From: Nitrospirota bacterium
GTDB lineage: Bacteria > Nitrospirota > Thermodesulfovibrionia > UBA6902
Assembly (NCBI GenBank): GCA_016234115.1
Contig: JACRHD010000019.1
Coordinates: forward strand, 124,001-188,000
Length of the DNA: 64,000 bases
Direction of reading: 5' to 3'
The position numbers and the translations under genes are program-made. The notes below the pieces were generated by a model that saw only the letters and a program-made list of their open reading frames with translations, was not told the DNA's origin and did no database searches. The first letter of the stretch is position 1. Every line of letters begins with the position of its first letter. Of the stretch, positions 41,632-49,000 are shown in pieces.

Positions 41632-42366
41632 AATATCCATTTCAGCGAGGGTCATGTCCTTCAGTTTCCTGCCCCGCTGCTCCGCCTCTTTTTCCATGTA
41701 AGTAAACCGGTAAATGAATTTATTGATCGTCTTTCTCAGGGCATCTTCGGGATTCACCCCGACAAAGTTGGCAATCCTGACCATCACAAAAAAAATGTCT
41801 CCCAGCTCATCCTCTATCTCCGCCTGGTTTTTCTTGTTCAGGGCCTCGCGCAGCTCGCTTACCTCCTCATTCAGCTTCGAGAAAACATCCCCGATTTTTT
41901 CCCAGTCAAAACCGGCCTTCGTGGCCTTCATCTGAAGCTTTCGCGCCCTCAACAGGGCAGGCAATGACGCGGGGACCCCTCCGATGGCCGATACATAATC
42001 CTTCCCTTCCCTCTTCTTATGCTCCTCCCACCGGACCCTTACCTCGTCGGAAGTCTTCAATTCTTTGCCGCCGAAGACATGAGGATGCCTGTTGACCATC
42101 TTCCGCGCAATACCGTCTACGACGTCGTTGATGTCAAACCGTCCCTCTTCGCCGGCAAGCCGGCTTTGCAGGACTATCTGGAACAGAAGATCTCCGAGTT
42201 CCTCCTTTATCCCTTCCGTGTCACCTTCGTCAAACGCGTCGATAAGCTCATAGAATTCTTCAACAAGATATGGTCTCAGAGACTCTAAAGTCTGTTCTTT
42301 GTCCCACGGGCAGCCGCCCGGCCCGCGAAGTCTTGCGGCAATATCGACAAGGTCCTGAAAATTCAT
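41605..42366 (-). CDS. mazG: nucleoside triphosphate pyrophosphohydrolase MazG
   Basis: House-cleaning enzyme hydrolysing NTPs to NMPs. 253 residues with two MazG domains: first with GGCPWDKEQTLESLRPYLVEE and EELGDLLFQIV (ExxE metal motif), second with EIEDELGDIFFVMVRIA. An extended -10 promoter ends 6 nt before the ATG and AGG overlaps it, so the mRNA is nearly leaderless. The 3' end overlaps lptD tail-to-tail. Confidence 0.95.
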   Translation of the reverse strand: MNFQDLVDIAARLRGPGGCPWDKEQTLESLRPYLVEEFYELIDAFDEGDTEGIKEELGDLLFQIVLQSRLAGEEGRFDINDVVDGIARKMVNRHPHVFGGKELKTSDEVRVRWEEHKKREGKDYVSAIGGVPASLPALLRARKLQMKATKAGFDWEKIGDVFSKLNEEVSELREALNKKNQAEIEDELGDIFFVMVRIANFVGVNPEDALRKTINKFIYRFTYMEKEAEQRGRKLKDMTLAEMDILWNEAKKG

Positions 42367-42372
42367 CCTGAA

Positions 42373-42381
42373 AGTATATCA
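42373..42381 (-). promoter_or_regulatory. extended -10 promoter of mazG
   Basis: On the minus strand TGATATACT, one mismatch from the extended -10 consensus, ending 6 nt before the ATG at 42366. Confidence 0.45.
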
Positions 42382-42432
42382 GATTTCTCTTGATAGTGGC
42401 CAACGAGTTGCAGTAAAATGCTATCTGCTTAT

Positions 42433-42515
42433 AGTAACAAGTAACAAGTAACAAGTGACAAGTGACGGTAAGTTTTAGCCAGTTACTATTACCTGTCACT
42501 CGTTACTTGTTACTT
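42433..42515. repeat. inverted word array 7 (7-nt word AGTAACA)
   Basis: Left arm has five heptamers (AGTAACA three times, AGTGACA, AGTGACG; 42433-42467); the right arm 42479-42515 carries reverse complements (AGTAACA, AGTAACG, AGTGACA, GGTAATA). Lies between the divergent mazG and PK-C genes and uses the same word as array 4. Confidence 0.9.
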
Positions 42516-42531
42516 TCGGGGAGGCAAGGAC

Positions 42532-43101
42532 ATGCAGAAGACCGTCACTTATTTTGAAAAACCGGGGGCTGAAAACACGGAACAGTGTCTTGAGATTGTA
42601 AACACTGCTATAAATGAATACGGCTACAGGCATATAGTCGTTGCGACCACGGGCGGAGATACGGGGGTCCTCTTTGCGGAAGGACTTAAAGATAAAAAGA
42701 CCAATCTCGTTGTCGTGACCCATTCGTGCGGCTTCAGGGAGCCGAACAACATGGAGCTTACCGGTGAAGCGAGAGAAAGAATAACGGCTTCCGGAGCCAT
42801 AATTTATACCGGCACCATGTTGACTCACAGCATAGAGACTTCGCTGGCAAAAAAATTCAGCGGCGTCTACCCCACTCTCCTCATCGCTCAAACCCTCCGG
42901 AGGTTCGGCGAAGGGGTAAAGGTATGCTGCGAGATGGCGATGATGGCCGCCGACGCAGGGCTTGTTCCCGAGGGGGAAGAGGTCTTGGCTGTTGCCGGCA
43001 CCGGTCGCGGGGCCGATACGGTAACGATTATACGGGCGGTCGCCTCAAAAAGATTCTTGGATCTGAAAGTCCTCGAAATCCTCGCGAAGCCGAGAGGCTG
43101 A
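42532..43101 (+). CDS. stand-alone pyruvate kinase C-terminal-like domain protein
   Basis: A 189-residue protein equal to the alpha/beta (PK_C) allosteric domain of pyruvate kinase without the catalytic barrel: IVVATTGGDTGVLFAEGL, VVTHSCGF, GVKVCCEMAMMAADAG and VLAVAGTGRGADTVTII. Such free PK_C proteins are common in anaerobes; they may bind nucleotides or phosphosugars, but their role is unknown. Strong GGGGAGG ribosome site. Confidence 0.85.
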   Translation: MQKTVTYFEKPGAENTEQCLEIVNTAINEYGYRHIVVATTGGDTGVLFAEGLKDKKTNLVVVTHSCGFREPNNMELTGEARERITASGAIIYTGTMLTHSIETSLAKKFSGVYPTLLIAQTLRRFGEGVKVCCEMAMMAADAGLVPEGEEVLAVAGTGRGADTVTIIRAVASKRFLDLKVLEILAKPRG

Positions 43102-43130
43102 ATATCCCCTGATTCACCATCAAGAGACAA

Positions 43131-43265
43131 ACCACAGAGACCACAGAGGAAAAAAATAAATATTAATCCACAGATTACACTGATTAACACAGATGTATTT
43201 AGAAATATTTTTTCAATCTGTGTAATCTGCGGATAAATTAATCTTTTCTCTGTGCCCTCTGTGGT
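43131..43265. repeat. nested inverted word array 8 (9-nt words ACCACAGAG and ACACAGATT)
   Basis: Outer arms 43131-43149 and 43247-43265 use ACCACAGAG; inner arms 43168-43194 and 43215-43234 use CCACAGATT/ACACTGATT/ACACAGATT. Both pairs are nested around one AT-rich centre, so the RNA could form a two-storey hairpin between the PK-C and DsbA-like genes. The other part of the 262-bp gap shows only AT-rich, promoter-like DNA before 43364. Confidence 0.9.
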
Positions 43266-43363
43266 CAGGTGGTGGATTCCGGTATCACACTATACTTTTA
43301 AATTAACAGTGTATTATTATAGTTACGCTGTAATCCTATTCTGAAAATTAAGGAGAAACAATC

Positions 43364-44128
43364 ATGAAAAAACTCTTTATTGCAGTTTCACTGCTTTTGT
43401 CAGTGTCTATCGGCACCGTTTCAATATATGCCCAGAAGGACCCTGTAAAAGAAACTAAAGCTTCTGCGATATCGAAAGATGACCTTTCCGAAATGAAGAA
43501 GTCACTCGCGGACATCCAGAAAAGTCAGAAGGCGATACTGGACAGGTTGTCCGATCTTGAGAAAAAAATCACTGCGCCCGCGGCCCAGGGAAAACCCGCA
43601 ATTGATCCGAATAAAGTCTACAACCTTCCGGTTGCCCATTCGCCGATAAAAGGCAATAAAAGCGCGCCCGTGACGATTGTTGAATTTTCAGATTTCCAGT
43701 GTCCGTACTGCGCGCAGTTGCAGGCCACGCTCACCGAGGTCCTCAATGCCTATCCTAAAGACGTCAGGCTCGTTTTCAAACATTACCCTTTACCGTTTCA
43801 CCAGAATGCGATGATCGCGGCAAAGGCCACCGAGGCGGCAAAGGAACAGGGGAAATTCTGGGAAATGCACGATCTCGTCTTTCAGAATTTCAACAAACTC
43901 AGTGAGCAGGCGTTAAAGGACTTCGCGCAGCAGCTCGGCCTGGACGTGGAAAAGTTTTCCGCCGACCTTGCGGGCAACAAATACGATCAGCTTATCCAGC
44001 AGGACATGGCGCTTGCAAGGAGCTCCGACGTGTCCGGCACGCCAACTTTATTCATCAACGGAAAAAGGGTTCAGCAGAGGTCTTTCAATGACTTCAAACA
44101 GACGATCGACGGTATTTTGAAAAAATAG
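43364..44128 (+). CDS. DsbA-like thiol-disulfide oxidoreductase
   Basis: Periplasmic thioredoxin-fold protein of 254 residues. Signal peptide about 1-23 (...SIYAQKD), a coiled-coil linker (about 35-70) possibly for oligomerisation, then the DSBA domain with active site CPYC (about 113-116) in FSDFQCPYCAQ and cis-Pro loop SGTPTLFING. It probably introduces or isomerises disulfides in exported proteins such as LptD. AAGGAG precedes the ATG. Confidence 0.92.
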   Translation: MKKLFIAVSLLLSVSIGTVSIYAQKDPVKETKASAISKDDLSEMKKSLADIQKSQKAILDRLSDLEKKITAPAAQGKPAIDPNKVYNLPVAHSPIKGNKSAPVTIVEFSDFQCPYCAQLQATLTEVLNAYPKDVRLVFKHYPLPFHQNAMIAAKATEAAKEQGKFWEMHDLVFQNFNKLSEQALKDFAQQLGLDVEKFSADLAGNKYDQLIQQDMALARSSDVSGTPTLFINGKRVQQRSFNDFKQTIDGILKK

Positions 44129-44132
44129 AAAA

Positions 44133-44200
44133 CGTGAACCGTGTCCGTGATTCGTGACCGTGAAAGACGGGCATGGACGGTCACGGACAACGGACACGGG
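44133..44200. repeat. inverted word array 9 (6-7-nt word CCGTGAC)
   Basis: Left arm CGTGAAC, CGTGTC, CGTGATT, CGTGACC (44133-44170); right arm 44175-44200 carries the reverse complement (CCGTGT, CCGTTGT, CCGTGA, CCGTCC). It sits between the DsbA-like gene and hpt, ending 10 nt before the hpt ATG. Confidence 0.85.
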
Positions 44201-44210
44201 TGACGACTAT

Positions 44211-44732
44211 ATGGTGACCGGAAAACCTTTTCTTACGGTTGAGCAGATACAGGGCAGAGTAAGAGAGCTCGCCCTGAAAATATCAGACGATTATAACGGC
44301 AGGGAAATCCTTGCCGTCGGCATCCTGAGGGGGGCGTTTATGTTTTTCCCGGACATTGTCAGGAACATCAGCGTCCCCATGAGGATTGATTTTCTCATCG
44401 CGTCAAGCTATGTCAAATCAAAGACTTCAGGGGAAATAAATATCGTTGCGGACATCAGAGAAAATATCGAAGGCAGGGACGTGCTTCTGATTGAAGACAT
44501 TGTCGATACAGGGCTCACGTTAAAGAGCATCCACGACATGCTCCTTGCAAGAAATCCCGCTTCCCTGAAGATATGCACGTTTCTCGACAAGAAATCCCGG
44601 AGGAAAGTAGACCTGAAGCTGGATTATGTGGGTTTTGAAATCCCGGACAAATTCGTCGTCGGGTACGGTCTTGACTTTGACGGCAGGTTCAGGAACCTTC
44701 CCTATATCTCGATTTTCAAGGAAAGCACATAA
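44211..44732 (+). CDS. hpt: hypoxanthine phosphoribosyltransferase
   Basis: Purine salvage: hypoxanthine (or guanine) plus PRPP to IMP/GMP. 173 residues from ATG 44211; the open frame extends upstream to 44154 but those codons are word-array sequence. PRPP-binding motif VLLIEDIVDTGLTL, early ILRGAFMFFPDI and the base-binding FVVGYGLDFDGRFRNLPYI are present. Full length for the family. Confidence 0.94.
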   Translation: MVTGKPFLTVEQIQGRVRELALKISDDYNGREILAVGILRGAFMFFPDIVRNISVPMRIDFLIASSYVKSKTSGEINIVADIRENIEGRDVLLIEDIVDTGLTLKSIHDMLLARNPASLKICTFLDKKSRRKVDLKLDYVGFEIPDKFVVGYGLDFDGRFRNLPYISIFKEST

Positions 44733-44760
44733 GGCTGATGTCCTGACAGCGTGCCGGAGG

Positions 44761-45528
44761 TCAGCTATTGATGCCGGATTGTCTCCCGGTTTTCCGGAAA
44801 CGTCTGAACCCCAATATTGTTCCGCCCGTAATAAACAGGATGTAGCTTATCGGTTCGGGCGCGACTGCTGCGACTGAGTCTATTTCCGGTTCACGGTACA
44901 GACCTGTCTGGGCCCACGGCATCAATTTAACATATTGATAAGAATCTCTGAATTGAAATACGGCCGAGACATCGTCGCTGAGCCATTGATTCTGATTTGC
45001 GTCTTCCGAAGAATCATGTGTTCGCCAACCGTCCAGATATACGTCGGTAATTCTGCCGGGCTGAAGGGAGCCGTTGTCCCACGGCGTGTTGGTGCCGAAC
45101 ACTCTGTATTCCAGACCCTCCGAAAGATAAGGTCCATGGTCCTGTGAAGAAAAGACAGTAATAGTGTTCGAGGCCGTCCCGAGGTCCCACCATCCGCCCT
45201 CGCCCTGAACGTCTACCCACAATCCATCAAGCGCATCGCCATTTATGTTTCCGTCTCCGACAAGAGGAATAAACCGTTCATCGTCCCATCCGGTACTTGC
45301 TCCGTTATCGCCGTAATCCAACGCATCAGGCTGAGTCTCAGAAATTCCCAGGTAGTCTCCAAACGCAAGATTAGAGGTATCAATTGTGCCCTCATGGATA
45401 GTTGCCTGCGAGTTGTAATTCGGGTCCCCCGATTCCCAGCTCCAGACAGCCCCTGAAGTATACGCATAAACTCCCTGCGATATCCCGATTGACAATAATA
45501 CTGCTAAACAAAAAACGAGCTTTTTCAT
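44761..45528 (-). CDS. PEP-CTERM sorting-domain protein
   Basis: Secreted surface protein of 255 residues: signal peptide 1-22 (..GISQGVYA), a beta-rich Asp/Gly/Trp-rich body with no catalytic motif, and a C-terminal sorting signal: PEP at 224-226, hydrophobic segment about 228-240 and basic RRFRK at 242-246. Such tails are cut by an exosortase (EpsH/XrtA type) and the proteins accompany exopolysaccharide. No exosortase gene is in this window. ATG 45528 follows GGTGGGTG. A sigma-54 promoter lies upstream at 45592-45609, matching the RpoN/PrsK-PrsR control known for PEP-CTERM genes in other bacteria. Confidence 0.88.
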   Translation of the reverse strand: MKKLVFCLAVLLSIGISQGVYAYTSGAVWSWESGDPNYNSQATIHEGTIDTSNLAFGDYLGISETQPDALDYGDNGASTGWDDERFIPLVGDGNINGDALDGLWVDVQGEGGWWDLGTASNTITVFSSQDHGPYLSEGLEYRVFGTNTPWDNGSLQPGRITDVYLDGWRTHDSSEDANQNQWLSDDVSAVFQFRDSYQYVKLMPWAQTGLYREPEIDSVAAVAPEPISYILFITGGTILGFRRFRKTGRQSGINS

Positions 45529-45591
45529 GATGTCACCCACCTATTCTTTTGTAATAAAATATGCAGCGGTTGAATCTGCTGCCCAAATATT

Positions 45592-45609
45592 AAGCAAAGC
45601 CTATGCCAG
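45592..45609 (-). promoter_or_regulatory. sigma-54 (RpoN) promoter of the PEP-CTERM gene
   Basis: On the minus strand CTGGCATAGGCTTTGCTT: GG and GC are separated by exactly 10 nt, matching the -24/-12 consensus TGGCAYRNNNNTTGCW. Transcription would start near 45583, giving a leader of about 55 nt before the ATG at 45528. Confidence 0.75.
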
Positions 45610-45814
45610 GTAGACGAGTAAAACAACCTTTTTATTTATTATTAATAAACAGGAAGTTAACAGATTGGGTAGCGAATAAGCTTGTCTGTCTTTTTTACAA
45701 TAAGTGTGACGTGGCACAACAATGTATCGACACATCCTGCTTATTTGTCACAATTATAATGAGCACCGGGCTGACCTCTAATCCGGATTATTCACAAACT
45801 TCGGGAGGTATGAT

Positions 45815-47938
45815 TCAGACAGGCTCTTTTTCAATCCGGCACAGAAGTCCCCTCAATTGGTAGGAGCCGAAGGCGGGATCATAAGGGGGGGCATTATTAG
45901 TAAGGATATTTGCGTTTGATTCCCAGACGCCAAAGTCAGGCGCGGCCTTTTCAGGGAACCACCATCCGTGTTCAATATTTATGACATTCGGGTTTATATC
46001 TTCCGTAACAGTTGCCTGCATGCGGATACTCCCCCTTGGAGAGCTTATCTTTACCCACTCGCCGTGTTGTATTCCATGCTGTCTGGCCGTATCAACATGA
46101 ATCTCAACCTGCGGGTTGGGTCTGCGCTTTCGTAAGGATTCTATCTGCCTGTGCTCACTGTGAAAGAATTCGGTCCTTCTGCTCCCGGTGGTAAGCACAT
46201 AAGGAAATTCACCTAAAAGTTCAGGAGTCTGAAGCGGGCTTTCAGGCGGCTCTTTATAAGATGGAAGAGGATCATATCCCATCTTCTCAAGCGATTTTGA
46301 GTATAACTCCACCTTCCCGTTCGATGTCCTGAATCCGCCTTTTTCATGTTTCCTATATTGATGCGGTGGATAAACATACCCTTTTTCCTTCAGCTCCTGA
46401 TAGGTTATCCCCAAAGGAGAAAGCTGATAATCCATAATGTCTTTGAGTCTCTTGTCTGAATCAGGGAGCTTCAGCCTTTCACTGAGTTCATCTATTATCC
46501 ATTCATCCTGCCTGCACTGGGCTGTCTGCACAACACCTTTCTGGGCCATGACCATGTTTTCAGCAACAAGGGGATATCCGATGACCTGTTCGACTTCAGG
46601 CCAGTAGGCTGCGGGAAAGACATAATCTGCAATAGCCGCAGTCGGCGTCATGAACAGGTCCGTTACCGTCAGTAAATCAAGTTTCTGCAGTGACTCATAA
46701 ACTTCTCTTGAATTGGCTACGGTAGTCAGGGGGTTGTTTCCGAAAACCAAAAGCGCCCGGACCCGGTACGGGTCCCCTGTCCGCATCGCATTAAACAGCG
46801 TGGGAATATGCGCAGACGGCATGAAGGCCCGCCATCCGCCCAATAGTTTGTAGTCTTCGGCGCCGAGCCGTTTTTTAATCATTCCGCGGGGAAGTTTGTT
46901 CCTGAGGGTCGGATAGGTGCGGATAATATTCATTCCGATAACATCCCCCCCCGGGATGTCAATATTGCCTGTTAAGGCACGCAGGATGGCGATGGCCCTT
47001 ACGGTCTGCAGCGTATTGACGTTCTGTTCAATCGCCAATCCCCATTCAAGAATCGCCGGCTTGTGCGATGCGTATGTTCTGGCCGCCTTTGCTATTTGAG
47101 CAGCAGGCAGCCAAGTAATTTTCTCTGCCCATTCAGGGGTATTGCCTGCTATATGATTTTTTAGTTTTTCAAATCCGAAAGTCCATTTTTCCACAAATTC
47201 CCTGTCATAGAGTCCTTCGTTTATAATCACGTTTATCATGGCGAGCGCCAGCGCATCATCTGTTCCGGGACGAACGGGCAGCCACATAGCGCACTTCCTG
47301 GCCGTTTCAGAACGTCTTGGATCTATGGCGATACCTACGGCCCCCTTGTCCAGCGCCCGTTTGAAGGCGATTGCAAGTTTCCCGTCGGCGCTCGAAACGA
47401 GCGGATTATGTCCCCAGAACATAATGCATTTGGGCGCGACATTGCCGTAATAGTCCCCTACCACATGCCCTCCATATGTAAGATGGCTGACGGTAATTCT
47501 GGGAATAAAGCACTGGGCAAGTCCCGGCTCATACCAGTTGGGGGTGCCGAGCGCATTGGCAAATCTGACGACGTGCATATAATGATGACGTCCGGTGCCC
47601 TGACCCAGGGCTATTGATTCGGGGCCTGATTCTCTGCGAATGGCATCAAGCCTGTCTGCCACTTCATCGAGCGCATTCTCCCATGTAATCTCGGCCCATT
47701 TCCCCTCTCCCCGTTTGCCCGTTCGTTTCAGGGGAGTTTTTAATCGGTCAGGATGGTTGACGATCTCCGGGGTCCTTAATCCCTTGACACACATCCATCC
47801 CCTGCTCAAAGGTGATTCAGGATCTCCTTTTACCTTTATCAATTTTCCGTCCTGAACATAAAGAAGCGCTCCACACCCTCCATGACATATTCTGCAAACG
47901 CTCCTGTATGATTGTATCCCGTCCATGTTTTGCATCAT
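45815..47938 (-). CDS. molybdo/tungsto-bis-MGD oxidoreductase, acetylene-hydratase-like branch
   Basis: A 707-residue cytoplasmic enzyme (no Tat signal). [4Fe-4S] site CRICHGGC...GWMCVKG (residues about 15-52), molybdopterin domains with ALGQGTGRHHYMHVVRFANALGTPNW-type region, FWGHNPLVSS, and a C-terminal MopB_CT domain. A Cys in GLAQCFIPR aligns by position with the metal-ligating Cys of Pelobacter acetylene hydratase, which has the same overall layout; but the residue after the second cluster Cys is His rather than the catalytic Asp of that enzyme. So the reaction is unknown. No electron-transfer or membrane subunit genes accompany it. Confidence 0.85.
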   Translation of the reverse strand: MMQNMDGIQSYRSVCRICHGGCGALLYVQDGKLIKVKGDPESPLSRGWMCVKGLRTPEIVNHPDRLKTPLKRTGKRGEGKWAEITWENALDEVADRLDAIRRESGPESIALGQGTGRHHYMHVVRFANALGTPNWYEPGLAQCFIPRITVSHLTYGGHVVGDYYGNVAPKCIMFWGHNPLVSSADGKLAIAFKRALDKGAVGIAIDPRRSETARKCAMWLPVRPGTDDALALAMINVIINEGLYDREFVEKWTFGFEKLKNHIAGNTPEWAEKITWLPAAQIAKAARTYASHKPAILEWGLAIEQNVNTLQTVRAIAILRALTGNIDIPGGDVIGMNIIRTYPTLRNKLPRGMIKKRLGAEDYKLLGGWRAFMPSAHIPTLFNAMRTGDPYRVRALLVFGNNPLTTVANSREVYESLQKLDLLTVTDLFMTPTAAIADYVFPAAYWPEVEQVIGYPLVAENMVMAQKGVVQTAQCRQDEWIIDELSERLKLPDSDKRLKDIMDYQLSPLGITYQELKEKGYVYPPHQYRKHEKGGFRTSNGKVELYSKSLEKMGYDPLPSYKEPPESPLQTPELLGEFPYVLTTGSRRTEFFHSEHRQIESLRKRRPNPQVEIHVDTARQHGIQHGEWVKISSPRGSIRMQATVTEDINPNVINIEHGWWFPEKAAPDFGVWESNANILTNNAPPYDPAFGSYQLRGLLCRIEKEPV

Positions 47939-48104
47939 TTCTTATCGTAACATTGTGGTTATAAGTTTAATTATATTCACAGGCTTGCTCAGTATAGACT
48001 AATGTGGAAAATAATTGCGTTAAGCAGGCAATTTTTTCCTGATGAAGGGGACAACACAATATAATATTAATAATAAATCATGTATAAATCAATACGTACT
48101 AAAA

Positions 48105-48121
48105 TTGGCACAAATTTTGCA
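48105..48121 (+). promoter_or_regulatory. sigma-54 (RpoN) promoter of the EF-hand gene
   Basis: TTGGCACAAATTTTGCA: a near-perfect -24/-12 element with GG and GC 10 nt apart. Transcription would start near 48132, 116 nt before the EF-hand ATG, leaving a leader that contains the short frames described at 48184-48225. The rest of the 309-bp gap (47939-48247) is AT-rich and without genes. Confidence 0.8.
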
Positions 48122-48183
48122 ACGCAATGATTCCAGAAGTCTATTCAGTTACACCGGCCATGTTTTCAAATAATGAGGAGGTG

Positions 48184-48225
48184 ATGATATTCATCAGACC
48201 AGGCAGTACCCGTATCAACCTTTAA
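48184..48225 (+). CDS. possible 13-codon leader ORF before the EF-hand gene
   Basis: ATG to TAA encoding MIFIRPGSTRINL. It overlaps (TGATG) an even shorter frame ATG AGG AGG TGA at 48173-48184. The 10 nt AGGAGGTGAT (48176-48185) are a full complement of the 16S rRNA 3' end, far stronger than a normal ribosome site. Translation of such peptides is not proven. Confidence 0.3.
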   Translation: MIFIRPGSTRINL

Positions 48226-48247
48226 GCTGAAGAAAGGAGTCAGGCAT

Positions 48248-48871
48248 ATGTGCAACATACCCGGAGTAGGCAACCAGTGGGGTACTCACTATCCTATTCA
48301 GAATCGCCTTAATTATATGACCACAAACCTGATCAAAGACAAAGACGCTAATCAGGACAATGTTTTAAACGCGGAGGAGTTAGGGATAGACGCGGAGGCC
48401 TTCGCAAGGATCGACCGGAATGAAGACGGTCAGGCAGGCAGAACGGAGTTGGCTATTGATCACCCGTTGAGTCGCATCAATCACATGACCGCCGCGCTGA
48501 TCAAAGACAAAGACACTAACCAGGACAATGTTCTGAACGCGGAGGAGTTAGGGATAAACGCGGAGACCTTCGCAAGGATCGACCGGAATGAAGACGGTCA
48601 GGCAGGAATAAAAGAGTTGATTATTGCTCACCCGTTGAGTCGCATCAATCACATGAGCGCTACCCTGATCAAAGACAAAGACACTAATCAGGACAGTGTT
48701 CTGAACGCGGAGGAGTTAGGGATAGACGCGGAGACCTTCGCCAGGATAGACCGGAACGAAGACGGTCAGGCAGACAGAAGAGAGATAAACATTCATAAAT
48801 TCAAAATACTGTCGAATTATCAGTCACTGACATCAGAACAATCGGATCCGGATGTCAGTGTATCAGTTTAA
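48248..48871 (+). CDS. EF-hand calcium-binding repeat protein (six loops)
   Basis: A 207-residue acidic protein without signal peptide or membrane segment. Three 56-residue repeats (from residue 20) each contain two EF-type loops: DKDxNQDxVLNAEE and DRNEDGQAxxxE, so up to six Ca2+ could bind. The repeats are almost identical in DNA sequence. The tail (LSNYQSLTSEQSDPDVSVSV) is Ser/Asp-rich. Strong AAGGAG ribosome site; sigma-54 promoter and terminator make it a single-gene unit. A calcium sensor or a matrix protein exported without a classical signal is possible. Confidence 0.9.
   Translation: MCNIPGVGNQWGTHYPIQNRLNYMTTNLIKDKDANQDNVLNAEELGIDAEAFARIDRNEDGQAGRTELAIDHPLSRINHMTAALIKDKDTNQDNVLNAEELGINAETFARIDRNEDGQAGIKELIIAHPLSRINHMSATLIKDKDTNQDSVLNAEELGIDAETFARIDRNEDGQADRREINIHKFKILSNYQSLTSEQSDPDVSVSV
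48305..48808 (+). repeat. three tandem 168-bp coding repeats (EF-hand units)
   Basis: Units 48305-48472, 48473-48640 and 48641-48808, in frame, differing at few positions. Indicates recent duplication or gene conversion. Confidence 0.92.
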
Positions 48872-48890
48872 ACCGATTATCAGGCCCGGC

Positions 48891-48924
48891 AACAAAAGGG
48901 GAGATACTGTCCTCCCCTTTTGTT
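48891..48924 (+). terminator. intrinsic terminator of the EF-hand gene
   Basis: Perfect 13-bp stem AACAAAAGGGGAG / CTCCCCTTTTGTT with an 8-nt loop, followed by TTTCC, 20 bp past the stop codon. Confidence 0.85.
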
Positions 48925-49000
48925 TTCCTCTGTAACAGTGAGAAATAAAACATAAACAGATTGCCGCGCTTTCTGCTTCCCCCGGCCCTGGACCTTGCAT

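Noticed and set aside
45592-45630. Cyclic-di-GMP (GEMM) riboswitch suspected from GCAAAGCC
   Set aside because: Wrong strand relative to the PEP-CTERM gene and no matching helices; the sequence is explained by a sigma-54 promoter.
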